Below are positions 34,901-44,534 of a stretch of DNA of 64,000 nucleotides, in pieces. Source of the stretch: Pycnopodia helianthoides (lineage: Eukaryota; Echinodermata; Asteroidea; Forcipulatida; Asteriidae); assembly GCA_032158295.1 (NCBI GenBank), contig CM063247.1, positions 11,579,899 through 11,643,898 on the forward strand. The letters are read 5' to 3'. The first letter of the stretch is position 1, and each line of letters begins with the position of its first letter. The position numbers were made by a program, and so were the translations under genes. Under the pieces are notes generated by a model. That model ran no database searches. It was given only the letters and a program-made list of their open reading frames with translations, and had not been told where the DNA came from.

Positions 34901-37900
34901 TGCCAAGATTGGAGGTAAAGTATTAAATTATTATCACCTAAAGATACCATGGATAGACGTACAGACACAAGACTGTCACTGTAATAATACTATATCGGTA
35001 GACTTGTATTATGGAGTCAAATGTAATGGTTTATTACTGATAGCAAGACGTGACTGAATCTTACAAGATTACTGTTATGACTAGAGTACATGGAATGACC
35101 TAGTGACGTATTGAGGTCACGGTGTATTAATGCGCTGTGCATATAAAGTAGTACCTTCACAGTCACCTTGTAGAATTATGTTTCAGAAGAAGACACACTC
35201 TGCCACAGTTAAAATGCCATTGGTTTTGAGCAAGGAGTAAACGTACAGAGCTGCTTTTACTTATCAGTAAAACATATAAGATTTGTTTACCAGGAAACTA
35301 GCTCTGCTACTTTTACTTATCAGTAAAAACATATAAGATTTTTACCAGGAAACTAGCTCTGCTACTTTTACTTTATCAGTAAAACATATAAGATTTGTTT
35401 ACCAGGAAACTAGTCGGCAACTTTTTGAGATTCTTTGGTTTTAGCATGAGTTTTCCCTCACGACATAAGTTACCTAAGCACAACATTCTGCTTACTACAG
35501 GTATACCTGTGCTCTGGCCCAATTTCATAGAGCTGTCTAAGCACAGACAGTAGCTAAGCACAAGGAAACTATGCTGACCAGAATAACCAGCCCAAATACC
35601 ATGTCACATGTACCGTATTTGTGACTGGTAACCTGCTTATTTCTCCTAAGCAGACATTCTTTTGCAATATTTTCTGCTTGAGCAGCTCCATGAAATTGGG
35701 TCCTATAGACTTGACTGTTGTAATGTTTGAAGTCAAATTCAAGTCATATATGTATCGGGCAGAGTTGGTTGTACCGTCCTTTCTCTACGGTTGTACGCAA
35801 TAGTTGGTGATCTCCAATTCGGGCCAAATTTCATAGAGCTGCTTAAGCAGACACTCAATGCTTAACAGCTTTTTGCTAGGCAATAAATGAGCAGGAAACC
35901 AGTGACAAATGGTTAATGTAGAATGGTATTTTTGCTGGTAATCTTATTCTGGTAAGCATATTTTTTGAAATAGGGCCCGATCCCAAGTATACTGTTTACT
36001 TTGTTTGGCTTCAGGCTTACAGCTGGAAATGTGTTTCCGTAATTTTGCTTAGTTTGTAAACCTGCTTATGGTTAAACATTTCGTTTACATTCTTTGAAAG
36101 TGTATTGTGCACGTACGTGTAGTCGGCTTACACTCGCTCTTAGTAATATTCTGATTCGGGTAGATTTAAGACATTGTTCGTCTCTCGTTATCGTTTGAGG
36201 TGGGCTTTCTTCTGCATGTTAGGTATTCGGATCATCGACGGGAAAGTAACTGACGCCATAGAGGGCGCTGCGCTCTCTTACAACGTCGGCTACGTCGACA
36301 TCTACAGTGCCAGCTGGGGCCCGAAAGATGACGGGAAGACTTCGGAAGTCCCAGGTCCTCTTGCACAAGCAGCTCTAGAACAAGGCATAACTGAGGTAAG
36401 CAATATATACTTGATGTCATCACATGTTTACAAAAGGGCCACAGAGCCTGGACTTCCTGCAGGCACGATTTGTACACAGCTCAATGGAAGAAGGCATAAA
36501 ATCTTATATTTTATGGAGATTGCACTGTCTAATTCTTATCAACTTTTGATATGATGAAAGGGGGCACATCTCAAAACTTGTCCAGCTTTTACTTTCATAA
36601 CTCTTGGTTTTATGTGGAAATTATGACACAAAATATAAACTTTCCCATAGGACCAGTGTAGTATCTTGCCTGCCAGAATACTCAAAGAATGTACAAGGTC
36701 ACACTTATTGTAAACAAAGTTCACATGGTCTATACATTCCAAAATGTGTGGTTATTGTCAATATGAATTCTGAGAGTAGCAGAAAATAAGGTCCTGAATT
36801 TTTTTAGGACGGATGAAGGAACTTATGATGCTTTCGGTGTGCATCTTCTTTCGAAATGCTGTATTGTTGTTCTGAGACCATGGGGGCAAATTATCGATTA
36901 CAAAAAAATGTTGGTCTAGTTTCCCAAACTGCATTAGTATTCATTTTGTCAACTTGAAAACGTGTATTTTGATGCCGCACATAAGGGTAGGAACGGTAAG
37001 GGCGTCCTCTACTCATGGGCTTCCGGTAATGGCGGCGAACAAGACAACTGCAATTGTGACGGATATTCGTCCAGTATTTACACCATCGCAACGGCAAGCG
37101 CGTCCGAAACCGGACGCAAGACGTAGTGAGTTTGGTTGTGGGACGTCATCATTTACGTAACAAGTTTTGAGGTGTTACGATTCCTAACGTAGCGAGTTTG
37201 CTTTTTGGTGGTGGGTCGCTTGGTTTTAGTGTTTGGTGGCGGGATACATGACGTAGCGATTTTGGTGGCGGGATACATGACGTAGCGATTTTGGTGGCGG
37301 GATACATGACGTAGCGATTTTGGTTGTCTGCATTCATGACGTAGTGATTGAACAAAAAAACATAGTACCGGACGTAAACAAAGAGGGTTTGTGCGTGGTG
37401 CAGGGCGCACGGATAACGGTAATCATAACGTAGAGAGTTGGTGCTTATAAGTATGACATAACGTAGTGAATTTCAAAATTAAAGCATACGTCATAGGTGG
37501 CGTAACGTATTTAGCGTTTGGAGAAACTCATAATTAAAGGAACATTACAGAGTTGGTAAGAAAAAAAAAAGTACTTTTTGATCACAGATTTACATAAAAA
37601 TTACACGGTCTAATGATGATGATAGTGGAAAACATCCCCTGAAATATTTCTGTCTGAAATGCCATATTTGATGAGAAATGAATAAACTAATTTTCCGATT
37701 GGAGTTTATCGCTCAGTGAGCGTTTTATTCATTTATTGAATCTATATGATTTCATGCAATTGTGTAATCGGTTTTCACTATTTTCTCGTGACCTAGATGG
37801 CCGATCGATCTCAGACTTCTACAGGTTTGTCAGTTTATGTATATGGTGGATTACAAAAAGTGCTTACACTGCCAGAAACTGTTTTGTTAGAAAAAAAAAT

Positions 37901-40900
37901 TCTGCAATGATCCTTTAACTTCAACATGTGACGCAGTGAATTTAGTGACGGAATGCAATGTGGCTATATGAGTAGGTTTCGCCAAGTGTACGTTTGTCAT
38001 CAGCAGCCAATCCAACAATGGCTGTCATCTGATTGGTATAGTTAGTTGTGCATGTTAATTCTAAGCAAGTATAGCACCTTCAATTCCACAAATAGTTGTG
38101 GATAAGTAGTGGACTACTAATGTGACCAGACATTCATATAATCTCAGACGATCTTGTTTTCCACCATTTCTTAAAGGGACACAATGCCTTCGGATTTGGG
38201 TGCTTTGTGCAATAAAATCTTTGCTATTAAATGGACATGGTTGAACAGTTTTTTTTAAAGAAGAATATAATGATTCACACAAAATTCCGACGAAATTGCT
38301 TGGTTTTCCCTTTTTACTTGACAAAATAGTGAACCACGTTTAATACTTCAGGAGGTAAAAGGAAAACCACACAATTTGGAGGGATATCGGTGTGGATCAA
38401 TATATTCTGCTTTTAAAACATCTTTCCAAACACACTCATTTCATAACAAACACAAGTTTATTGCCCAAAGCGCCCAATCCGAAGGCAACATGTTCCTTGA
38501 AATTCACACTACATAGTGGATCAACAACAACAATCCACTTATTATAGCTGGATCCACAACAAAAACAATCCACTTATTATAGCTGGATCCACAACGAAAC
38601 AATCATCATATACTTTCTCAAACTACGTACACTCTGTCATCACCTCTTATGTAATGTTGATTCCACTAATCTTTAGTGTAAAATATGTTATCGACAAAGC
38701 ACTTTCAATGTGGATCAACACAACCACCGATCCCTCAGAACATTGTCAGTGCTCATTTATGGTTGTAGATTACAACCATGTAAAGAGTAGATTTTGTCGA
38801 TTCCACTATTATAGTTACGGTGAGACATGCTCGTCTATATTGACAACTACATACAGCAGTGGATCCAGCAGTATAGAACATTCAGTCATCAGTGCTGATA
38901 TAAACGATTCATGTACAACTGGTCATGGCGGCACGTCGGCTGCAGCGCCGATGACAGCAGGGGTGCTCGCCCTATTGCTGCAAGCAAAGTAAGCACCATC
39001 ACCTCTCTGTTAAGCTTTCTGTTAATCACATCAATTTGCACAAAAAATATTCTTCAGAATAGTTGAAATATAGTTTAAGATAAACAAAAACAAAATTCCC
39101 CAAAATGTATAAAGAATAACTTTTCAAGAGGTAGAGCCACGTCATTCGTATAAAGCACGTCTCGTAAATCGTCGATTCGTTGATTTTCCGGGAGCTCAAA
39201 AGGCGTTGGGGACAGTCCAGCTGTCAGTCCCTCGTTGCCAGTGCAAACAATTTATGCATTTCGAAAAATATTTTCATTAGTCTTTCACAAAGCGACCAAG
39301 GAGATAGGAATTTATTCACGTGTCATGGTGACGTCATAGGAAAACGATGATTTTGTCCTAAAAGACAATGTGTTTTGGGGTAAATATAGTTGCCATAGTC
39401 TCCTCATCTGCTGGAAAATTATGTTCAAAGAAAACTCAGTGGTTTAACAAATCTCCATTTTTTCAACATTAAGTGGTGCTCTTCTCAAGTAGGTCAAAGG
39501 TCAGAATTAGCCACGAGATACACCTTTAAATTGGTCTGTGTTTTTTTGCCGATATAACCCACAAATGTAGATGTAAACAATTTAAAATAGCTATTTTTAC
39601 AGATTAAAACATGTCACAAGCTTTCATTTAAGTATACTGCACACCAAAAATCCGTCAATGATGAGTGGTAATTAAGTAAGGAATGAAACTGAATTTTTAT
39701 CAGGATGTTGACATTATCTTATGTCCATTACCTAATGTGTACAAACAATTTTGCATGTGTTTTAGGCATTGCGTAGGTTTTTGTATGTTTTTCGTTTTGA
39801 AACAGAATCGTCTTTCAAAATTCGTGCAGGAACAAAATCGTTAAAACAAATTTTCATTCGGCGAAAAATCAGGCAGGCATGTAACTTTAATATTTACTGT
39901 CTGTCGCTAAAAATGGAAGTTTATTTTTGTAGCACCTGTTCTGTTTACATTTATATTTAAAGTATGTAAATAATTTGTTTAACAATCTCAATTCCGGTTT
40001 CGTTTTAAAAAGTCCGGACTTGACCTGGCGGGACGTTCAACATATCATCGTGCAAACTTCCAATACCGATCGTCTGCGAACTGAGTCCAACGCCGATTGG
40101 CGCCATAATGCAGCCGGTCACACCTTCAGCGACTATTTCGGTTTCGGACTGCTGGATGCGGAGGCCATGGTTAGTCTCGCCAACCCCGAGACTTGGATCA
40201 ACTATCCCGAGAAGAGTATCTGCACGGTGGAGGCCGATGAGGGATTTAATGCAAGGTCATTATCAGCCCCAAGACTTTTGATAAAATTTCCAAAAGTTGG
40301 AAACAAAAACTTGTTTTCAAAGCAAAGAGTGGTAAAATTAATCATTATCCGCAAAATGCTTTCGGGTTTTTACATTTACCGTTTAATTTATGATTTTGAT
40401 GAAACATCTTGGACATATCTCGTATAAAAAACGAGGTCCTTTTATAATTCTATATAAAACTAGAAAATAATGATGATTTTACTTTAACAAAAAGGTAACT
40501 GCCGAATCCGACTTATTTATTTATCACTTTCATCGCAGGGTCATAGACAAGGACCAAAACGTCACATTGCAGATAAAAACTGATGCATGCAGGGGGACCA
40601 GCGATGAAGTGAAGTATCTAGAGCACGTTGTACTGTATGTTACCACCGAATACAGTAAACGAGGTGCTCTAAATATACACCTAACGTCGCCATCTGGTAA
40701 GTAAGGGTCAAAGGTCATCCTCTTTTTGAATTCTTAATAAAACCCAGACCAATAAAACGCTCCTTTCAAAACCACGGCGTCCAGGCTTTGGTTTAGGACT
40801 AAGCCACGCCAGTTATTTTAAAAACGAGCAAATCTTATGGGTCTTCAGAACAGGCAGACAGAGCCTAAGTCGGAGCCCAAGCCGAAGCCCTCCGTTTCGA

Positions 40901-42271
40901 AAAAGGGCCCGAGATTCGAGCGCAAAGAAATACAGTACTGTTATAAAATTAAACACAAATAATTGTTATTCAAAGGAAGGGTCATATTAAAAAACCTACT
41001 TGCTAAGATGGTACAACATCTTACGAGCAAATGGATCTTCGTGAAATTAAAAGAACAAGTTACGATAGAATTTAACTTGAGTTTTTGCCTAACATTTCGG
41101 TTGCTGTTGTGTCTTTTTTTTACGGAAAGAAACGGAGACTATACTCCTTTCGGAACGTTCCAGCGATTCCTCTTCAGAGGCAATGACTAATTTCCCATTG
41201 ATGTCTGTGCAGCTGTGGGGAGAGGACCCGTCATATGGCGACAAGAGTTGGAGACTAGACATCTTCGACTCGGTAAATCAAAAGTTAGGGGTATGAACCA
41301 CACCGAATGTAGGTGGCGCTTGAAGCTTTAGTTGCATGGTGCGGATGATGGGAAGTGACTATAACTGGTACACTTGCCGGTACATCTATGTATCAATCTC
41401 CTTTGGGAGGTGTGATGGCTCTGAGAAAAGCCGTCTCAAAGTTTCAAACAGTATAGACCTTTTGCACATGACGTCGTTTTGAGTAGGGCGCCCTCGGCTA
41501 GAGGTCAAAGGAAGGTAGACTGGTCCCCTGTCCTTATCCGCACCGGTCTATTAATCAAAATGATGGTCACTGCTAGACTGGTCCCCTGTCCTTACCCGCA
41601 AGACCGCAATGGAATGCGAGGTCAAAGGTGCGTTTGTCAGGATCCCTCCAAACGCTCAAAGCCGGTCTTTGGCGTTATTCACGAGCCTCGAAGTGTGACG
41701 TCAGATGTTTGGGCTAAAAGGAAGGTTGCTCATTGGCCAATCCTGTGCGCTGCGCGTACAAAGATGTGCGTATCCATTGTTTTACCATCGTTTTACCTCT
41801 AAGATGGCGGCGTAATGACGTCAATGCATAAGGTCTATACTCGGTATTCTCCCGAAGACGAGCAGAAACGTCGAGACCGCACCGGCTCTTTTCAGAGCCA
41901 AACACCCATTCCAAAAGAGGTTTACACACAGGTTTACTAGTTGTAGTTTACTTTACATGATGTTACTATAATTATTCACAAAGTCTTATTTATGAGATCA
42001 ACTTGTCCTGAATGAATTAAGCAGTTCTGTAGCTTGCGGTGTTTTTAGTGTACAAATATTGACCGCTTCGAGTGTTATGGTTTGAAAATGAGAACATCAC
42101 AAATTTGAATTGTTCATTTCCCTTCCTCAGTAAAAACTAAAAATAGAGTACTATATATTGATTTTATGTTATGAATTCCTTTGTTTCGTTCAGAGCCACA
42201 ACGGTGACAATCGAGGTTCTCTACTGCACTGGAAACTGGAGCTCCACGGGACTAGAACTCTGCCTCAGTAG
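25751..42271 (+). CDS. PCSK1-like: Prohormone convertase, PC1/3-like (assembled gene)
   Basis: Subtilisin-type serine protease that cleaves prohormones and neuropeptide precursors at paired basic residues in the secretory pathway. Twelve exons were assembled: 25,751-25,963; 30,936-31,049; 31,791-31,899; 34,025-34,139; 34,826-34,914; 36,223-36,395; 36,986-37,125; 38,815-38,988; 40,013-40,255; 40,539-40,696; 41,130-41,272; 42,194-42,271. All borders are GT/AG and all phases agree, giving 582 residues. A prodomain exon of about 35 codons between the first two is missing. Order: signal peptide, prodomain start, RAKR site, catalytic domain (Asp in IVDDG, His in HGTRCAGE, Asn in ASGNGG, Ser in GTSAAAP), P domain, stop. 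[12 protein letters not shown] and [10 protein letters not shown] favour PC1/3 over furin. Vertebrate RRGDL is KRGAL here, and the C-terminal tail is absent. Confidence 0.9.
26104..26295. mobile_element. Short inverted-repeat element, TTTCATAGAGCTGC ends
   Basis: Ends CCTATTTCATAGAGCTGC and GCAGCTCTATGAAA are inverted copies. Diverged relative of the element at 9,485-9,724 and close to those at 35,514-35,979. Confidence 0.7.
27247..27587 (+). mobile_element. TTAAAGG family B element, copy 2
   Basis: A 341-bp copy nearly identical to 15,512-15,854, in the same orientation, inside convertase intron 1. Confidence 0.85.
28469..28600. repeat. Fold-back element, about 55-bp arms
   Basis: Left arm CGCAAATACTCAGTGCGCAT... 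and right arm ...ACCGAGTATTTGCG pair over about 55 bp (with a few mismatches), meeting at CTAGCTAG/CTAGAC around a 20-bp loop. Outer flanks GAATAGACC and TCCATTGTCTATT add a weaker pairing. No coding capacity. Confidence 0.8.
29337..29729 (-). mobile_element. TTAAAGG family A element, copy 4
   Basis: Full-length reverse-orientation copy with TTAA at both ends and intact inverted repeats, in convertase intron 1. Confidence 0.85.
29876..30190 (-). mobile_element. Family G core-containing element, copy 2
   Basis: Inverse match to 3,430-3,790 over the blocks around 'ggactcgcgagat' and the core AACAAACCTGTGAAAGTTTA. Confidence 0.55.
30500..30887 (+). mobile_element. TTAAAGG family C element, copy 2
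   Basis: Starts TTAAATGGAAGGTATACGAT and ends CATTTAA. It lies only 48 bp before convertase exon 30,936-31,049, so its right end is close to where the branch point should be. Confidence 0.75.
30936..31049 (+). CDS. PCSK1-like: Convertase exon: prodomain end and activation site
   Basis: 38 codons, phase 0 on both sides, from VEWFQQQ to QEWYL. It contains R-A-K-R, the autocatalytic site that removes the prodomain, followed by a further [15 protein letters not shown] is the start of the mature enzyme and closely resembles PC1/3. Acceptor CTCAG, donor GTGAGA. Confidence 0.92.
31050..31790 (+). other. Convertase intron, no other gene
   Basis: A segment near 31,455-31,525 has an inverted pair (TTTCCACCATTTTGGGAGTC and GACACCCAAAATGGAGGA) that resembles the hairpin of family E. 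Confidence 0.5.
31791..31899 (+). CDS. PCSK1-like: Convertase exon: catalytic Asp
   Basis: Reads [19 protein letters not shown] then IVDDG. The first Asp of DDG is the catalytic-triad Asp. Phase 0 in, phase 1 out, at a GTAAGT donor. Confidence 0.92.
31900..34024 (+). other. Convertase intron with repeat fragments
   Basis: 32,005-32,162 is a fragment bounded by TAGACCCCTTACATCTG and GCAAGGGGGGATCTATT, an inverted-repeat element related to 23,897-23,990. 32,890-33,215 matches the flank of the fold-back at 5,284-5,780 (shared 'tgtttggactt...ttttgtacac' blocks). 33,397-33,420 is a SINE tail piece. I see no exon. Confidence 0.5.
34025..34139 (+). CDS. PCSK1-like: Convertase exon: after the Asp box
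   Basis: Encodes [20 protein letters not shown] then a Pro-rich loop [11 protein letters not shown]. The family position 'H-x-D-L-x-x-N-Y-D-P-x-A-S' is conserved. Phase 1 in, phase 2 out. Confidence 0.9.
34140..34825 (+). other. Convertase intron
   Basis: No repeat or gene that I can name. Confidence 0.5.
34826..34914 (+). CDS. PCSK1-like: Convertase exon: catalytic His
   Basis: Encodes [20 protein letters not shown] then [10 protein letters not shown]. The His of HGTRCAGE is the triad His. [12 protein letters not shown] is close to the PC1/3 form of this loop. Donor GTAAAG, phase 1 out. Confidence 0.95.
34915..36222 (+). other. Convertase intron with tandem repeat and short elements
   Basis: 35,248-35,413 is a three-copy tandem of about 56 bp (ACTTTTACTTATCAGTAAAA). 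35,514-35,704 and 35,821-35,979 are two short elements with TTTCATAGAGCTG ends. Confidence 0.7.
36223..36395 (+). CDS. PCSK1-like: Convertase exon: [10 protein letters not shown] block
   Basis: Encodes [32 protein letters not shown] and [17 protein letters not shown]. The S-A-S-W-G-P segment lines the substrate pocket in convertases. DDGKT is conserved, but S-E-V precedes the usual G-P. Phase 0 out at GTAAGC. Confidence 0.94.
36986..37125 (+). CDS. PCSK1-like: Convertase exon: oxyanion Asn and CNCDGY
   Basis: Encodes [17 protein letters not shown], then [20 protein letters not shown]. The Asn of S-G-N-G-G stabilises the oxyanion. An in-frame TAG follows, but the strong GTGAGT donor two bases into that codon (ACGTA|GTGAGT) removes it; the TA joins the T of the next exon to make Tyr. 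This choice of donor is required by the family alignment (K-T-Y-Y-G-E-x-C-S-S). Confidence 0.88.
37534..37918 (+). mobile_element. TTAAAGG family A element, copy 5
   Basis: Full-length forward copy with TTAA at both ends, in a convertase intron. Confidence 0.85.
38171..38500. mobile_element. TTAAAGG family E element, copy 1
   Basis: Left end TTAAAGGGACACAATGCCTT and right end GAAGGCAACATGTTCCTTGA are imperfect inverted copies. The right TTAA has decayed. Related to 55,470-55,769. Confidence 0.6.
38815..38988 (+). CDS. PCSK1-like: Convertase exon: catalytic Ser
   Basis: Encodes [35 protein letters not shown] and [13 protein letters not shown]. The Ser in G-T-S (38,936-38,938) is the nucleophile. 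[10 protein letters not shown] differs from the common H-T-G-T-S-A-S-A-P at two positions but keeps the catalytic G-T-S. Phase 2 in and out; the next exon completes Asn. Confidence 0.93.
38989..40012 (+). other. Convertase intron
   Basis: I see no repeat with clear ends and no other exon. Confidence 0.45.
40013..40255 (+). CDS. PCSK1-like: Convertase exon: end of catalytic domain
   Basis: Encodes [39 protein letters not shown] and [21 protein letters not shown]-x-Q-H is the family hallmark after the Ser box. N-P-E-T-W and P-E-K-x-x-C are close to PC1/3. The donor is AG|GTCATT, weaker than the others. Confidence 0.92.
40539..40696 (+). CDS. PCSK1-like: Convertase exon: P domain, first half
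   Basis: Encodes [38 protein letters not shown] and HLTSPS. L-E-H-V and the R-G-x-L-x-I-x-L-x-S-P strand are P-domain signatures. The integrin-like RRGDL of vertebrate convertases is KRGAL here. N-V-T is a glycosylation site. Confidence 0.9.
41130..41272 (+). CDS. PCSK1-like: Convertase exon: P domain, second half
   Basis: Frame 2 reads [17 protein letters not shown] then [15 protein letters not shown] and WRLDIFDS. The stretch before LMSV keeps the family pattern T-x-L-L-x-E-R, but the S-rich S-S-D-S-S-S-E segment replaces the usual D-x-x-x-x-G-F. The acceptor GGAAAG follows a T-run. Phase 1 in, phase 0 out. Confidence 0.8.
41350..41940. mobile_element. Penelope-type fold-back with a nested insert
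   Basis: Outer arms are inverted copies of the terminal block: TGGCTCTGAGAAAAGCC at left and GGCTCTTTTCAGAGCC with GAAACGTCGAGACC at right. They match the arms of the fold-back at 57,985-58,257. Between them, 41,454-41,838 is a separate element with TATAGACC and GGTCTATA ends. It carries about 190 bp shared with 58,788-58,975 ('ctggtcccctgtcctta' block). It is in the last convertase intron. Confidence 0.7.
42194..42271 (+). CDS. PCSK1-like: Convertase terminal exon and stop
   Basis: 25 codons after a TTCAG acceptor: [20 protein letters not shown] then RTLPQ and TAG (42,269-42,271). L-x-H-W-K-L-x-L-H-G-T closes the P domain in all family members. Vertebrate PC1/3 continues for roughly 150 residues with the granule-sorting helix; here the stop comes five residues later. 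Confidence 0.88.
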   Translation, partial: SHNGDNRGSLLHWKLELHGTRTLPQ

Positions 42272-42321
42272 CGATGTGACAGCGAAACAGCGAATTGCAC
42301 TAAACAAAGACACTCCCACAC

Positions 42322-42718
42322 TTAAAGGAACATTACAGAATTGGTTTTTGCTAACAAAACAGTTGCTGGCAGTGTAAGCACTTTATGTAATCCACCATAT
42401 ACATAAACTGACAAACCTGTAGAAGTTTGAGATCGATCGGCCATCTGGGTCATGAGAAAATAGTGAAAAAACCGATTACACATTTGCATGAAATCATATA
42501 TAGATTCAACAAATGAATAAAACGCTCACTGAGCGATAAACTCCAATCGGAAAATTAGTTTATTCATTTCTCATCAACTATGCCATTTCAGACAGAAATA
42601 TTTCAAGGGATGTTTTCTACTATCATCATCATTGGACAGTGTAAGTTTTATGTAAATCTGTGATCAAAAAGTATATTTCACAAGTTTTTTTCTTACCAAT
42701 TCTGTAATGGTCCTTTAA
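42322..42718 (-). mobile_element. TTAAAGG family A element, copy 6 (next to the 3' end)
   Basis: Full-length reverse copy 50 bp past the convertase stop. It contains AATAAA at 42,516-42,521, the first such signal after the stop. Confidence 0.85.
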
Positions 42719-42758
42719 GACAATCATTCACAACTTCAACTTAGAGGCATAACAAAAA

Positions 42759-43098
42759 TGTTTGGCGTAACCCGGGCCCAAACAATAAGGGTCGGTAGGT
42801 CGGACTTCTAGTATATTTTTGGAAATGTATTTTTATATAACATATAAATAACATAATTATGGCAAAGCCCATCTGGTTTACTGTTGTCATTGCAAAGTAA
42901 AAGAAAGAGAAATAGAGCGTGTATAAACCTATTGGATCCACAATTTAATTGCAAACTTCCTTGGAATTATAATTTATTTTTACCGTACGTATATGTATAA
43001 TTTGGTTAAAATATATTTTTCTCCCCTCTCTACAAAATAAGTTTAAAAAAAACCCATAAAGTCAACTGCATTTTTTGTGGGCCGGCTTACGCCAAACA
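42759..43098. mobile_element. Inverted-repeat element, TGTTTGGCGTAA ends
   Basis: A 340-bp AT-rich element with inverted ends TGTTTGGCGTAACCCGGGCC and GCCGGCTTACGCCAAACA. No coding capacity. Confidence 0.75.
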
Positions 43099-43099
43099 A

Positions 43100-43833
43100 T
43101 ATATATTTTTCTTTTAGGCTTTACAAGTGGTGGCGCTACATAGTTTCCCCATGATTCACAATTTTTGTGCATCGAATAACGCAGTAGTAATGGCGTCACA
43201 GGCACTCCATTGGCTTTTCCAAATTGTATCAAATATTTAAAAAAAAATCTGATTCTGTCAAAAATGTTGCCTACTTTTCAGAACATACCCCGTAACTATT
43301 GGCAAGCAGGAAACCGTGAAGTGTTTATTTATTATGGTCCGTGTTCAGATTCTAAGTCTAGGACACCATCTTATGGGCTTACCACATAATTCTGCTCTGA
43401 GGATTCCCTGTAAAGACCAATTCTTTCAGCCGTATCAGCACATGAGTCCTCGTTGTTTTCTTTTAGTGTAAATGCGGTTGGTTCCAGATAAGGTAAAACA
43501 GGTCTCACCTTTACCCCCAAGTTGGCATTTTTCAGGGAATGTACGACTCCATGACAGCTTTAAGCAATTTCAGGCAGATTCTTTTAAACGCTGTTCAAAA
43601 TCGTTACTGGTTACAGTTATTATTTGTTGACAATTTATTTATTTGTTGTTCTTATTATGATTTATTTTAATAAGCTGTCAATACATGAAAAGAGATGAAT
43701 GTTTTTTTATGAAAGAGTTGAAGTTTACACCCAGCCTTTCTGAGTCACTTCCTAAACGAACAGAAGAAATTGAATACACATTTATTTGATCTAGATAACA
43801 AACAAACTATCTCATGAAATACTAAACAATTTT
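43100..43833. other. Non-coding stretch
   Basis: I see no gene. Confidence 0.4.
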
Positions 43834-44012
43834 GGTTTGAACAAACACAAAAGTTCTCAGAGCGGGACTTGAACCTATACAACCTCTGGATTAACGTGAC
43901 GGCGCTCTACCAGCTAAGCTACTAGCCCTTATGTTGGCGGTCTCCCTGTTTAATCCGTTGGTCGCAGGTTCAAGTCCCACACTATATTGCAAACTTTTTC
44001 TTTTTTCAACCA
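43834..44012. repeat. tRNA-like SINE, broken inverted pair
   Basis: 43,834-43,950 is a reverse copy of the tRNA-like SINE (GGACTTGAACC, GGCGCTCTACCAGCTAAGCT). It abuts a forward tail piece, TAATCCGTTGGTCGCAGG, with B-box-like GGTTCAAGTCCC. Then come A-rich and (AAC)n runs to about 44,105. Confidence 0.65.
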
Positions 44013-44534
44013 AAACTTTTACCCACTCAGTTTCCCCTGTGGTTTATTACTTGAAATACTAAACAACAACAACAACAACGACAACAAAAACAGCAGCAGC
44101 AATAACAAGAAGAAAATGTGCAATAAACACGAAACAAAGTTTTAAAATGCCACAACCGTTTGTATTTGGCTCTTAACTTATTTCATGGTGTTGATTTTCG
44201 GGGGGGGGGGCGTATTAGAAACTTTGAAGTTTACACCGGGGGAATAGACCGGTTTTATAACACCCTCGCACTTTTCACAAAACGTATTATGATTATTATT
44301 TGTTTTTACTTATTTTTTTTGTAGGGGGGGGGCATTTTCTTGTTTTTTTTTCTCTCCTCTAAACTACTGAAGCGTTATAGAGACATAAGGAAGACAAGTC
44401 ATAGGAGTACACGGTCATGACTGATACCCCATTTGTAAAAATAATTCCTATGGTGCTATATCTCATAATTAAGACTTAGTGTAAGTCATAATTTGGACCT
44501 AATTGTACCAAGTCATAATTATTACTTCTTTTAC

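Larger units (their letters stand above)
37126..38814 (+). other. Convertase intron with repeats
   Basis: 37,190-37,345 holds a 29-bp tandem (three full copies of GGCGGGATACATGACGTAGC plus tail). 37,534-37,918 is family A copy 5. 38,171-38,500 is family E copy 1. 38,517-38,597 is a three-copy tandem of about 32 bp (CCACTTATTATAGCTGGATC). Confidence 0.75.

Noticed and set aside
41479..41802. 107-codon plus frame
   Set aside because: Part of a dispersed repeat also present at 58,788; no protein family, and frames differ between copies.
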